The position numbers were made by a program, and so were the translations under genes. Positions 16,705 through 25,697 of a DNA stretch of 64,000 nt are shown piece by piece. Below the pieces are notes generated by a model. The model had not been told where the DNA came from and did not search any database. It saw nothing but the letters and a program-made list of their open reading frames with translations. The DNA is from Planktothricoides sp. SR001 (GTDB lineage: Bacteria; Cyanobacteriota; Cyanobacteriia; Cyanobacteriales; Laspinemataceae). Within the stretch, counting starts at the first letter, position 1, and the number at the start of each line of letters is the position of its first letter. The stretch lies in assembly GCF_001276715.1 (NCBI RefSeq), contig NZ_LIUQ01000021.1:45721-109720 (forward strand). The letters run 5' to 3'.

Positions 16705-18591
16705 ATGCCTAGCTACTCTGACGATCAAGGTAAATCTATCTCTCTAGTTAAGGAAATTGCCAAAGGTGGTGAGGGAACGATTTGGCAAACTAATCGGAGT
16801 GGATATTTAGCAAAAACCTATCATAATCCAAGTAACGAGCAAATCACTAAGCTTGAGTTAATGGTTGCCAACCCGCCACCAAACCCAACGGCGGGTATGC
16901 GCCATATTGCGATTAGTTGGCCGACTAACTTAATTAAAGATAATCAGGGGAAGTGGGTAGGGTTCTTAATGCCAGAGATTAAGAATGCTAAAGAGCTTGT
17001 TTATGTTTATCATCCCACAAATCGCAACAAGCACGCCCCAGAATTTAACTGGTATTGTCTGCATATCATTGCCTATAATTTTGCCTCGATTCTGCGAGAA
17101 ATTCATGCCAAAAATTATATAATTGGGGATATTAGTGTTAAAAATATTCTGGTAAATGGGAGCAGCTTAGTTTCTTTAATTGATACGGATTCTTTTCAAG
17201 TAACTGACCCGAAAACGCAGAAAGTTTATTATTGTTCTGTGGGTTCTGAAGGTTTTACCCCTCCTGAATTGATTGGGCAAACTTTATCTCAACTTGCCCA
17301 AAACCGATTTCATGACAGATTTCGCTTGGCAGTAATTATTCACTATTTACTGTTTGGTTCTCATCCCTTTATGGGAAAATGGACGGGTTCAGGCAACCCC
17401 CCTGGACAAAATGATGCAATTAGTCAGGGTCATTGGCCCTATGGGATTAACAGCTTGCTTAAACCTAGTCCAAACACTATCCCTCTCAATGTTCTGCATC
17501 CAAAACTTGGGCAATGCTTTACCAAATGTTTTAATGACGGTCATCAATCTCCAACTTCTCGCCCCTCTCCTGAAGATTGGGTTGATGCCCTGCAAGTGGC
17601 GATTAATGATTTAGTGGTTTGTAGTAAAAATCCGAATCATATCAATAGTCAGCATTTTCGTCGCTGTTATTGGTGCGATCGGGCTAAGGCTTTAAGCGTT
17701 GATATTTTTCCCGCTGTTAAAAATCCCATTGCTCCTCAGAAGATTTCTATAACACCACCACCCCCACCACCAGTGACAATACAACAATTGCAATCTCAAA
17801 ATCAATCACTGAATCAACAGCTTGCTCAAGCTAATACACAATTATCAACACTGCAATCAAATAATCAATCACTGAATCAACAGCTTGCTCAAGTTAACCA
17901 AAAAGTATCAACACTGCAATCGGATAATAAATCACTAAGTCAAGACATTCAAAAACTGCAATCGGATAATCAATCACTAAATCAACAGCTTGCTACAGTT
18001 TCTCAAAACTCTCACCATACCAGCCAATTATCACAACAAGTACAAAGATTAGAGATTATCAAAAAAATTGCCATAACTAGCACAATCATTAGCACAATTG
18101 CTGCGACAGCTTTCGGGGGCTTATCTTTTCTTCAATATCAAGAGAGGAATCAGCTAATTAGGCAAATTGAGCAAATCAGAAGACAGAATAATCTTCCCTC
18201 TGGTCGATGGGACTTATCATCGTACTCTCTTGATAAGGAGTTAGAAAATTTGGGCGAGATGATTGAGGATGAAAAACCATTGGTTTCCCGTGACTTGGAT
18301 GAGTTAATTAATAAAATGCAAGAGAATAAGGAGACGAGTATCAATGAACTAAACCAGAGAATTAGTAATTTAGAAGCTATTAAAACTGATTTAGAAAATC
18401 AAAATAACTCCCGGAAAAACCGAATCAATGAGCTAGTCAATCAAAATAACTCTCAACAAAACCGAATCAATGAGCTAGTCAATCAAAATAACTCTCAACA
18501 AAACCGGATCAATGAGCTAGTCAATCAAAATCAGTCTTTGCAAAACCGGATTAAGGAGTTAGAAGGCGAAACAACTACGCCGGGAATCTGA
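16705..18591 (+). CDS. Triad protein kinase with zinc ribbon, coiled coils and membrane helix
   Basis: A 628-residue protein. The divergent kinase domain (about 1-300) has a glycine loop AKGGEGTIW, the VAIK-like lysine in YLAKTYHNP, the catalytic loop GDISVKNILV and LIDTDSFQV in place of DFG, so the key Asp residues are kept. A four-Cys zinc ribbon follows (CSKNPNH...RRCYWCDR, about 305-326), as is usual in TerY-P triad kinases. Two long Gln/Asn-rich coiled coils flank one membrane helix at about 452-475. DNA repeats build the coils: 60-bp units near 17800-18000 and 42-bp units at 18415-18540 (RINELVNQNNSQQN). It is the last gene of the operon. Confidence 0.88.
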   Translation: MPSYSDDQGKSISLVKEIAKGGEGTIWQTNRSGYLAKTYHNPSNEQITKLELMVANPPPNPTAGMRHIAISWPTNLIKDNQGKWVGFLMPEIKNAKELVYVYHPTNRNKHAPEFNWYCLHIIAYNFASILREIHAKNYIIGDISVKNILVNGSSLVSLIDTDSFQVTDPKTQKVYYCSVGSEGFTPPELIGQTLSQLAQNRFHDRFRLAVIIHYLLFGSHPFMGKWTGSGNPPGQNDAISQGHWPYGINSLLKPSPNTIPLNVLHPKLGQCFTKCFNDGHQSPTSRPSPEDWVDALQVAINDLVVCSKNPNHINSQHFRRCYWCDRAKALSVDIFPAVKNPIAPQKISITPPPPPPVTIQQLQSQNQSLNQQLAQANTQLSTLQSNNQSLNQQLAQVNQKVSTLQSDNKSLSQDIQKLQSDNQSLNQQLATVSQNSHHTSQLSQQVQRLEIIKKIAITSTIISTIAATAFGGLSFLQYQERNQLIRQIEQIRRQNNLPSGRWDLSSYSLDKELENLGEMIEDEKPLVSRDLDELINKMQENKETSINELNQRISNLEAIKTDLENQNNSRKNRINELVNQNNSQQNRINELVNQNNSQQNRINELVNQNQSLQNRIKELEGETTTPGI

Positions 18592-19112
18592 GAGTAATAG
18601 TAAAAAATTTGATTTTATGACTCTCGTAGCAAGCAAGAAACCGGGTTTCTAGTAGGGGCGAATGGCCATTCGCCCCTACTTGGTTGGGTGACAAAGATGG
18701 TCTAAAGAAACCCGGTTTCTGGGGATTATATCCGTAGGGGCGAAGCATTCCGGCAGGAAATATCGGGGTAAAACCAATAACCTATATACCGGAATGCTTC
18801 GCCCTGGCAACTCGTGAGCGATCGCATTGTCGTTGCCAGCAAACAAGAAACCGGGGCAAGAAACCGGGGCAAGAAACCGGGGCAAGAAACCGGGTTTCTA
18901 TGACATTTGTTTGTTGGTGGCAAAGGTTATCTAAAGAAACCCGGTTTCTGGGGTTAGTGGCAAAGGTTGTCTAAAGAAACCCGGTTTCTGGGGTTAGTGG
19001 CAAAGGTTATCTGAAGAAACCCGGTTTCTGGGGTTTGTTCGGAGCGCTTCTTGGTTAGAGTAATTGTGTTAAAATTATCAAGTGGTTTAGTAGTATTCGC
19101 TACAGAGTCTTT
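18592..19112. repeat. Repeat cluster 3
   Basis: Dense repeats: a perfect 28-bp palindrome at 18652-18679 (arms GTAGGGGCGAATGG), one 73-bp REP hairpin at 18734-18806, at least six AGAAACC(G/C)GGTTTCT palindromes (near 18637, 18706, 18885, 18936, 18976 and 19016), and a fourfold run of AGAAACCGGGGCA (18845-18895). The phrase GTTAGTGGCAAAGGTTATCT recurs with the palindromes. No gene is supported. Confidence 0.9.
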
Positions 19113-19190
19113 GTGGATTCTAGCGGGCGCGGTTCGGGACAGGTTGTAGTTTGTCCCCGATCTATCGACAATATTCTAGGAGAATACAAA

Positions 19191-19412
19191 ATGGCTAATT
19201 CCGTTGAATTTAAAACAAAAATTAAGCAGGGTATTATCGAAATACCAGAAGAATATAAACAGGAGTTAAGAGAAGAACAAGAGGTGACAGTAATTGTTGT
19301 CAAACCGCCAAAAAGAATCCCTCAAACAGGCATGATTGCTGAATTAACGCAAAATCCTATTTCAGTTCCCGGTATTCGCCAGTTAACACGAGATGAAATT
19401 CACTCACTATAG
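19191..19412 (+). CDS. Antitoxin-like protein, partner of a lost PIN toxin
   Basis: A 73-residue protein that starts FKTKIKQGIIEIPEEYKQEL with a following EVTVIVV strand, an AbrB/SpoVT-like swapped-hairpin start typical of small antitoxins. It continues to NPISVPGIRQLTRDEIHSL. The ATG at 19191 is preferred to earlier in-frame starts because TAGGAGA lies just upstream. A PIN-type toxin start follows 2 bases after the stop but is cut short, so this antitoxin has lost its toxin. Confidence 0.7.
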   Translation: MANSVEFKTKIKQGIIEIPEEYKQELREEQEVTVIVVKPPKRIPQTGMIAELTQNPISVPGIRQLTRDEIHSL

Positions 19413-19414
19413 TT

Positions 19415-19501
19415 ATGTCAAATTTTCCCATGATTTTTTTTGATTCAAATATATGGTTATATCGATTTTTATTCGATATTTTCTATGATTCAAACGATTA
19501 A
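19415..19501 (+). pseudogene. PIN-domain toxin, N-terminal stub
   Basis: ATG at 19415 opens a 28-codon frame, MSNFPMIFFDSNIWLYRFLF and eight more. The first 20 residues match the start of a VapC-type PIN nuclease, including the first catalytic Asp in FFDSNIWLY. The stop at 19499-19501 follows at once, and the next antitoxin gene begins inside the frame at 19485. The remaining roughly 110 residues with the other acidic residues are absent, so no nuclease can be made. Confidence 0.75.
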
Positions 19502-19694
19502 TGTCAGTGGCTTAAAACCCGAACAAGTCGAACAAATCAAATCGATTGTCGATGCTTTTAATGCTAAAAATAAACTCGAAGAATTAGCGATCGAGCGAAT
19601 CGACAATCCAACACCAGATATCATCAATACTTTAACAGAAAATCCGATTAAAGTCAATGGTTTTCTCACCCGTGAAGATATTTATGACCGTTAA
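19485..19694 (+). CDS. Second antitoxin-like protein
   Basis: A 69-residue protein (MIQTINVSGLKPEQVEQIKS and onward, with NPIKVNGFLTREDIYDR at its end). The final NPI-V-GFLTRE(D)I motif resembles the end of the antitoxin at 19191, so the two are related. ATG at 19485 lies inside the toxin stub before it. A PIN-type toxin start follows ten bases after the stop, as in an ordinary VapBC operon, but it too is broken. Confidence 0.65.
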   Translation: MIQTINVSGLKPEQVEQIKSIVDAFNAKNKLEELAIERIDNPTPDIINTLTENPIKVNGFLTREDIYDR

Positions 19695-19703
19695 TGAGGT
19701 AAA

Positions 19704-19875
19704 ATGCCCCTAAGCTTTATTGATACTAACATTTGGCTATAATCTCTCATTTTGGGATAGCCTTATTGTGGCTATTGCCTTAGCTGGTGGTGCAGATACT
19801 CTCTATTCTGAAGATATGCAGCATGGGTTAATTCAGCTTGCCAAGAAACCGGGTTTCTATGAGCACGTTGCTTGA
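19704..19875 (+). pseudogene. PIN-domain toxin with internal deletion and repeat-truncated end
   Basis: ATG at 19704 reads MPLSFIDTNIWL then stops at 19740. In the next frame the sequence from 19738 reads YNLSFWDSLIVAIALAGGAD, then TLYSEDMQHGLIQLA. This matches the C-terminal half of VapC-type PIN nucleases (the SFWDS Asp and the SEDMQHG motif). So the first 12 and last 35 or so residues are joined out of frame, with some 80 codons lost. The end runs into the palindrome AAGAAACCGGGTTTCT, which replaces the normal C-terminus. Confidence 0.85.
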
Positions 19876-20330
19876 GTGGCAAAGATGGTCTAAAGAAACC
19901 CGGTTTCTGGGGATTATATTCGTAGGGGCGAAGCATTCCGGCAGTAAATATCGAGGTAAAACCAATAACTTATATACCGGAATGCTTCGCCCTGACTGGG
20001 GTTCACAAGTTGTCAGCAAGCAATAAACCGGGTTTCTATGAGCACGTTGGTTGGGTGGCAAAGATGGTCTTAAGAAACCCGGTTTCTGGGGATTATATTC
20101 GTAGGGGCGAAGCATTCCGGCAGGAAATATCGGGTTACAAGCAATAACTTATATACCGGAATGCTTCGCCCTGACTGGGGCTCACGAGTTGTCAGCAAGC
20201 AAGAAACCGGGGCAAGAAACCGGGTTTCTATAAGAGTTGTTGGTTGGGTGGCAAAGATGGTCTAAAGAAACCCGGTTTCTGGGACAAAGATGGTCTAAAG
20301 AAACCCGGTTTCTGGGTTTTTCTTTATCTC
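19876..20330. repeat. Repeat cluster 4
   Basis: Two 73-bp REP hairpins (19922-19994 and 20101-20173) alternate with AGAAACC(G/C)GGTTTCT palindromes (near 19897, 20025, 20075, 20215, 20267 and 20301). A compound unit is repeated: palindrome, CTATGAGCACGTTG or TATAAGAGTTGTTG, GGTGGCAAAGATGGTCT, then palindrome. No gene. Confidence 0.92.
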
Positions 20331-21749
20331 TTAGGTTTTAGGGTTTATCTGATACCAATGATGCACCGCTAACCAGATAGCAGAAAGTAACCCCGCAAGA
20401 CTAAGAGTGATGCCACTGTATGTAACAATTAACCCCCAAATTGGCAAAACTCCCCCGGCGATCGTCGCCACAATTGCCGCTAATTTGGCAGATTTATTTT
20501 TACCTAAACCCCAGACTAATCCTAACATTACCAGTGAAATCATACTCCAAGCCAACTTAACATCTATTGAGCGACTTAAATAGGTCAAAGTTAGTAAGCA
20601 GGCAAAGAATAGTCCCCCAGCGATCGCCACATCTCGTAAACTCAGATTAACCGAGAAATACAAGAGCAGAATCCACCACAAAAATAGTGCTGGCGCTAAT
20701 AATAATAAGCGGGGTAAAATGCCGGTATTTTTGACGGTATCTGTGGACGTAAATACCCCAAAAGGATTGCTCACGGATACGTTATCTTCAAACACCCAAG
20801 TAAAGCGAGTCCCATTGCGTTCGTTCTTAGTTTCCGTGGGAATAATGCCACTAGCAAAGTCAGCTTTAGAGAAATTCGCCAATGCACTTAACTGAAATTT
20901 CGCCAAAGACTCTCCTTGCGAATTATAGACCCACCGTGGCCCACCTTGGGCTTTATATCCTACCTGAAATGTGGCAGATTTACCCGCGCCTAACCGAAAG
21001 GGAAAGCCATAGTCTCCGGGGTTAATTTGTGGTAATATCTGCCCATCTTTTTCCACTTTAAAGTTTTGCAATAAAGTGTAACCGTAGGGAGGGTTAAATT
21101 CAAAGAAAAAATCTTGCGCTTGTTTGAGTTGGTTAACAAATTGATATTCCGCTTTGAAGTCTACGATATAAATGGCGCTATTTTTTTTCTGCACGTCAGT
21201 GCTTTGGTTGATGGTGACATCAATGTTTGAGGAAGCGATCGCCATATATCGGTTAAGAATTTGTTCCGACTCCACTTTTACCTGTTTGCCATCCACCCAG
21301 TTATAGTAAAAATATGGTTCAACCACGGTGTAGCGAATTTTTGGGACAGGTTGTTCTAGGCGATCGCCTGATACCGTAGCCGCTACCTGTTGAACTCGTT
21401 GCTGTTCCCAATGATGATAGCGATTTGCCAAAGTGGAACAAAGAAAAAATCCCCCCGTAACCAAAATCAAAACCAGTACCAAATGAGGAAATTTATCTAA
21501 TATTCGGAAATAATTTTCCACCCACTGTTGCAGAGAAAGGGTCGGTTCTTCGGGCGCTTCGCGCAGCGATCCGCTCTCGCGGAATCGCCGTTTTATGGAA
21601 AAATTAATCACAGCAATGACCAACCCCAAAAATGCCATAAAAATGGCTAAATTTAAGGAAATTTTCATAATTTGTGACCCAAATTCCATCAATTCATTCG
21701 GATGGGTCAAATCTGGCAAATTAGGAATCCCTTGAAAATCTGAATACAT
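20331..21749 (-). CDS. Unrecognised multi-pass membrane protein
   Basis: A 472-residue protein not assigned to a family. Two N-terminal membrane helices (about 33-53 and 88-108) are followed by a large mostly-beta soluble part (about 110-345) and then about five more helices to the end. An outward-facing beta domain between helix groups is plausible. Part of the loop after the first helix, RRFRESGSLREAP, is encoded by a GCGCTTCGCGCAGCGATCCG repeat (about 21553-21588) that looks inserted in frame. There is no operon partner. The function is unknown. Confidence 0.75.
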   Translation of the reverse strand: MYSDFQGIPNLPDLTHPNELMEFGSQIMKISLNLAIFMAFLGLVIAVINFSIKRRFRESGSLREAPEEPTLSLQQWVENYFRILDKFPHLVLVLILVTGGFFLCSTLANRYHHWEQQRVQQVAATVSGDRLEQPVPKIRYTVVEPYFYYNWVDGKQVKVESEQILNRYMAIASSNIDVTINQSTDVQKKNSAIYIVDFKAEYQFVNQLKQAQDFFFEFNPPYGYTLLQNFKVEKDGQILPQINPGDYGFPFRLGAGKSATFQVGYKAQGGPRWVYNSQGESLAKFQLSALANFSKADFASGIIPTETKNERNGTRFTWVFEDNVSVSNPFGVFTSTDTVKNTGILPRLLLLAPALFLWWILLLYFSVNLSLRDVAIAGGLFFACLLTLTYLSRSIDVKLAWSMISLVMLGLVWGLGKNKSAKLAAIVATIAGGVLPIWGLIVTYSGITLSLAGLLSAIWLAVHHWYQINPKT

Positions 21750-22092
<343 letters not shown>

Positions 22093-23133
22093 ATGCAGAA
22101 AACCCTGAAACAAATCATCAATGAAATGCCCAAAGCAGAACTACATCTGCACCTAGAAGCAACGCCCCAATGGTCAAGTATTCGCCAAGCATTTGCTCGA
22201 CATTACGGAGAAACATTGCCAGAAATTTCTCCGTTGTATCATCCTGAATTTAGATTTAATAATTTTCAAGAATTCCTCAATGGCTTTACCAGTTATATTC
22301 ACCCGTGGTTACGCACCCCCAATGGCTATGCAGAATTAATCGATGCGGCGATTGACTCTTTAATTCAACAAAATATTCGCTATGTGGAACTAAATTTTAG
22401 TATCTTAAGTATTCAGCGAGTGAATCATAACCTTGAAGAGGTTTTATTTTTATTAGAAAATGCAATAAATCGAGCTAATCAACAAGGTTGTATAATTAAA
22501 TTAATTGCGGGTATTAGTCGGAATCAAACCCCAGAAATAGCCGGTAAAATTGTCAAACAATTACTTAATTATTCTATAATTTCTGGGTTCGATCTTCATG
22601 GGTTTGAAACCCCAGAAACTCGTGCTGATTTATTCCGAGAGGCTTTTGAACTAGCCCAAGCAGCAGGCAAAAAAATCAAAGCCCATGCGGGAGAAATGGA
22701 TGGGCCGGCAAGTATTCGGGCGGCGGTGACGGGGTTAGGGGTGACTCAAATTGGTCACGGGACTTCGGCTATGGAAGATGCGGATTTAATCCAGTTATTA
22801 ATTGAGCGAAATATTGTGTTAGAAATGTGTCCGAGTTCTAACGAAAAGTTAGGCAATATTCAGCGGTATGATGACCATCCAATTTTAGCCTTAGATGCGG
22901 CTGGGGTTAAGGTGACAATAAACTCGGATGATCCGAGTTTATTTGGAGTTCATTTAACTGATGAAATGGTGCGATTAGTGACAGAAAGAGGCGTGGCGAT
23001 CGCAGATTTAGTGCGTTGGACTCGTAACGCTTTTAATTGTGCGATCGCCGATGGTGACTCGCGGAATGAATTGCATCGTCAATTAGATACCTGGGCAGCA
23101 GCCTATCAGAATTTCCAGCCTATACAGCGGTGA
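22093..23133 (+). CDS. Adenosine deaminase family protein
   Basis: A 346-residue TIM-barrel amidohydrolase. The zinc ligands are all present: His 18 and His 20 in AELHLHLE, His 198 in KAHAGE with catalytic Glu 201, His 222 in IGHGTS, and Asp 279 in NSDDPSLF followed by Asp 280. These fit the adenosine/adenine deaminase family, which removes the 6-amino group of the purine. Adenosine, adenine or a modified purine nucleoside are all possible substrates. It is convergent with hypE, with one base between the stop codons. The start codon follows an AC-rich repeat tract, so there is no clear ribosome site. Confidence 0.88.
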   Translation: MQKTLKQIINEMPKAELHLHLEATPQWSSIRQAFARHYGETLPEISPLYHPEFRFNNFQEFLNGFTSYIHPWLRTPNGYAELIDAAIDSLIQQNIRYVELNFSILSIQRVNHNLEEVLFLLENAINRANQQGCIIKLIAGISRNQTPEIAGKIVKQLLNYSIISGFDLHGFETPETRADLFREAFELAQAAGKKIKAHAGEMDGPASIRAAVTGLGVTQIGHGTSAMEDADLIQLLIERNIVLEMCPSSNEKLGNIQRYDDHPILALDAAGVKVTINSDDPSLFGVHLTDEMVRLVTERGVAIADLVRWTRNAFNCAIADGDSRNELHRQLDTWAAAYQNFQPIQR

Positions 23134-23134
23134 T

Positions 23135-24178
23135 TTAGCAAATTCGGGGAAGCTGTTCGCCACTGAGCATATCAATAATCCGTTGTTGACCAATTCTACT
23201 TTTCAGTTTAACTAAAGAATTGGCGTTGGGGTTCACGGAACCAATTTGACTGGCATTGGTTCCCAAGGGGTGCGATCGCATAATTTCCAAAGCTTTCTGG
23301 GCATCGGCAGGGGCGACAAAAGCCACAAATCGTCCTTCATTGGCCACATACAGGGGGTCAAATCCCAACAATTCACAAGCCCCTTGCACATCTTCCCGCA
23401 CCGGAATCGCCAATTCATCAATAGAAATCTCAAAACCTGCTGCTGCCGCAATTTCATTTAAAGTGCTGGCTAAACCACCGCGAGTCAAATCTCGCAAACA
23501 ATGAATTTCAATGCCCGCTTGTAAAAGTTGACCAACTAAATCCGCAACCGGGGCAGAATCACTTTCGATCTCGGTTTCAAAATCCAATCCTTCCCGCAGG
23601 GCCATAATCGCGATGCCATGCCGTCCCAGGTCGCCATTCACTAATAAAATATCCCCTGGTTGCACGGAACCGGGCGCGATCGCCAGGGAATGTTCAACAA
23701 TTCCCACCCCTGCGGTATTGATAAAAATTCCGTCCCCTTTACCTTTGTCAACCACTTTGGTATCGCCAGTAACAATCTTCACCCCAGCATTTTCGGCCGC
23801 TTGCTGCATCGATTGGACAATCCGCCAGAGGGTTTCCATCGGCAGTCCTTCTTCTAAAATCAACCCAACGGTTAAATAAAGCGGACGGGCTCCAGCCATC
23901 GCCAAATCATTCACCGTGCCGTGAATGGCTAATGAACCAATATCCCCTCCGGGAAAAAATAGCGGACGCACCACATAGGAGTCCGTGGTCATGGCTATTT
24001 TCTGGGTGGGCAGAGTCAACACAGTGGCGTCATGGGGAATGTGGCTATCATCCCCAAAGGTGGAGATAAACATCTTTTCAATTAATTGATGCATCAGCTT
24101 ACCACCGCCCCCGTGGGCTAAGAGGATATGAGGATATTGCTGAATCGGAATCGGACAGGTGCGGGTGTACTCTGGCAT
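23135..24178 (-). CDS. hypE: Hydrogenase maturation protein HypE
   Basis: A 347-residue member of the PurM/AIR-synthase fold. [16 protein letters not shown] near residue 22 and the diagnostic C-terminal PRIC are present. HypE takes a carbamoyl group from HypF on that last Cys and dehydrates it to a thiocyanate, the source of the cyanide ligands of [NiFe] hydrogenase. Most maturation partners are not in the window; hypC lies 1.3 kb away on the other strand. The presence of these genes implies that the genome encodes a [NiFe] hydrogenase elsewhere. Confidence 0.97.
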   Translation of the reverse strand: MPEYTRTCPIPIQQYPHILLAHGGGGKLMHQLIEKMFISTFGDDSHIPHDATVLTLPTQKIAMTTDSYVVRPLFFPGGDIGSLAIHGTVNDLAMAGARPLYLTVGLILEEGLPMETLWRIVQSMQQAAENAGVKIVTGDTKVVDKGKGDGIFINTAGVGIVEHSLAIAPGSVQPGDILLVNGDLGRHGIAIMALREGLDFETEIESDSAPVADLVGQLLQAGIEIHCLRDLTRGGLASTLNEIAAAAGFEISIDELAIPVREDVQGACELLGFDPLYVANEGRFVAFVAPADAQKALEIMRSHPLGTNASQIGSVNPNANSLVKLKSRIGQQRIIDMLSGEQLPRIC

Positions 24179-24678
24179 ATATATCTGTATCTATATAAAT
24201 AGATATATTTATCTTGGTATTAGGTTGGCAATACTCAGTCCCAAATTTTAACCCTTGGATTGCCGATTATTCACAATTGCGTCAGTGAGCGATCGCATCT
24301 TTCCCATTAGGGCAAGAAACTTACCCCAAGTCCAGGGGATCGAGTCCAGGTGCGACTCCCTACGGGACGCTTCGCGAACGCACTTCGCAGCAATTGTTAA
24401 AAAAAATCAACGAGTCAAAGTCAAAAACACCATTGGACTTAGAATTGTATCGAGTACAACATCTCTTTTTGCACAGAGATTTTGACCTGATGCAACTTGT
24501 CGATCGGAAAATCTGAATTTAATAACTTCAAACCCTTTGCTGTTAAAGGTTCCCAGTTTTCCCACCCCAGCTTCCACCAGGGATATGGCTTAGAATTGAC
24601 AGTGATAGTTAGGTCAAGCTCAAGGGTCAAAAGCTTTCAATCTAATATTCGCGAATCATTTAATGGAGAAGGAAAATA
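24179..24678. other. Intergenic region between hypE and the DUF4327 gene
   Basis: About 500 bases holding the divergent promoters, a common repeat motif (CTACGGGACGCTTCGCGAAC, about 24360-24379) and a minus-strand open frame at 24439-24630 with a TTG start. That 63-residue frame (with PWWKLGWENWEPLTAKGLKL) has protein-like composition, but no start or ribosome site supports it. It may be the remnant of a gene. Confidence 0.4.
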
Positions 24679-24903
24679 ATGATGATTCCATCCGTTCGAT
24701 ACTCCATCGATGTGATTAAGGAAGAAGTCCGCGATTTGGTTAACAAAAAATTAATCAGCCGTCGGCAGTCAATTTACAATATTTGTCAATATATCCCGGT
24801 TAGAGAATGGCAAGAGGTGGAGAGAGAGTTAGAAAATCACGGATTTTTACTCAGAGATAGAATTATTGACCTAATGGGTCGAGAAGATTGGTACGAAGAC
24901 TAA
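24679..24903 (+). CDS. DUF4327 family protein
   Basis: A 74-residue conserved cyanobacterial protein: SVRYSIDVIKEEVRDLVNK, ICQYIPVREWQEVERELE and a final LLRDRIIDLMGREDW. The family is of unknown function and mainly cyanobacterial. GGAGAAGG lies just upstream. A second ATG three bases later is equally possible. It precedes hypC by 570 bases and is not clearly in its operon. Confidence 0.8.
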   Translation: MMIPSVRYSIDVIKEEVRDLVNKKLISRRQSIYNICQYIPVREWQEVERELENHGFLLRDRIIDLMGREDWYED

Positions 24904-25469
24904 CTCAAGACTAACTCAAGACTTAACTCAAGGCTATTGTGAATTAGTCACAACCATCAAGGGGTGTGGGGCAGGACAATCATTATCAGGAAAAAAATCC
25001 CCGATGACGGGTTCACCAATCAAATATACTCATCAAGTCAAACCCGCAAAGTTTGGCTATTTTTATTTTAGGTTATTTAAGGCAGTTTATTTAGGGCGAT
25101 TTCCCGCAATCCCATCCCCAAATCCAGCCAAACAAAATATAGACCAATCTGGCAAATATAAGCAAATATAAAATTAATCGGAAATTTTAGCCATATTTCT
25201 AGACCCAATGCTAAAATAAAGTAGCGTCTCTCCTGGAAGCGATCGCTCCTAATTTAATTAACCCAACCCAGTCACCTGAACCCTCATATTTTCACCCTGA
25301 CCTCCGCTCTGCCCGGTAGTTACTCTATTGGGGATGGCGCTATCTGATGCGCTATCTGATGCGCTATCTAAAGAATATATTCAAGAGAGATTAAGTTATT
25401 TTGGAAATAAATATCACAAAAATTTATTTCCAACTTACAACATTTAACCAAGAAAACAACGAGAAAATT
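24904..25469. other. Intergenic region upstream of hypC
   Basis: About 570 bases. It has no supported gene; short direct repeats (GCTATCTGATGC, 25339-25362) and one HIP1 site are visible. It likely carries the hypC promoter. Confidence 0.4.
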
Positions 25470-25697
25470 ATGTGTTTAGCTGTACCAGGGAAAATTATCA
25501 GTATTACCGGGGAAGATCCACTAATGCGTTCTGGGAAAGTCAGCTTTGGTGGGGTTCTCAAAAATGTCAGTCTGGCTTATGTTCCTCAAGCGAAAGTCGG
25601 AGATTATGCTATTATTCATGTAGGCTTCGCCATTAGTCTCATCGATGAAGAAGAAGCTCAACAAACTTTAGACGACTTAAAAAAACTAGCCAGTTAA
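25470..25697 (+). CDS. hypC: Hydrogenase maturation chaperone HypC
   Basis: A 75-residue HypC/HybG protein. The ATG at 25470 gives the invariant MCLAVPGKI start, whose Cys 2 carries the Fe(CN)2CO intermediate, so upstream in-frame starts are rejected. The LKNVSLAYVPQAKVGDYAIIHVGFAISLID core is typical. HypC works with HypD to build the Fe group and delivers it to the hydrogenase large subunit. It is divergent from hypE, with the DUF4327 gene between. Confidence 0.95.
   Translation: MCLAVPGKIISITGEDPLMRSGKVSFGGVLKNVSLAYVPQAKVGDYAIIHVGFAISLIDEEEAQQTLDDLKKLAS

Noticed and set aside
24303..24400. A GAGTCCAGGTGCGACTCC hairpin that resembles a tRNA arm
   Set aside because: No cloverleaf can be formed around it and it overlaps a common repeat motif. 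No tRNA or rRNA gene was found anywhere in the window.
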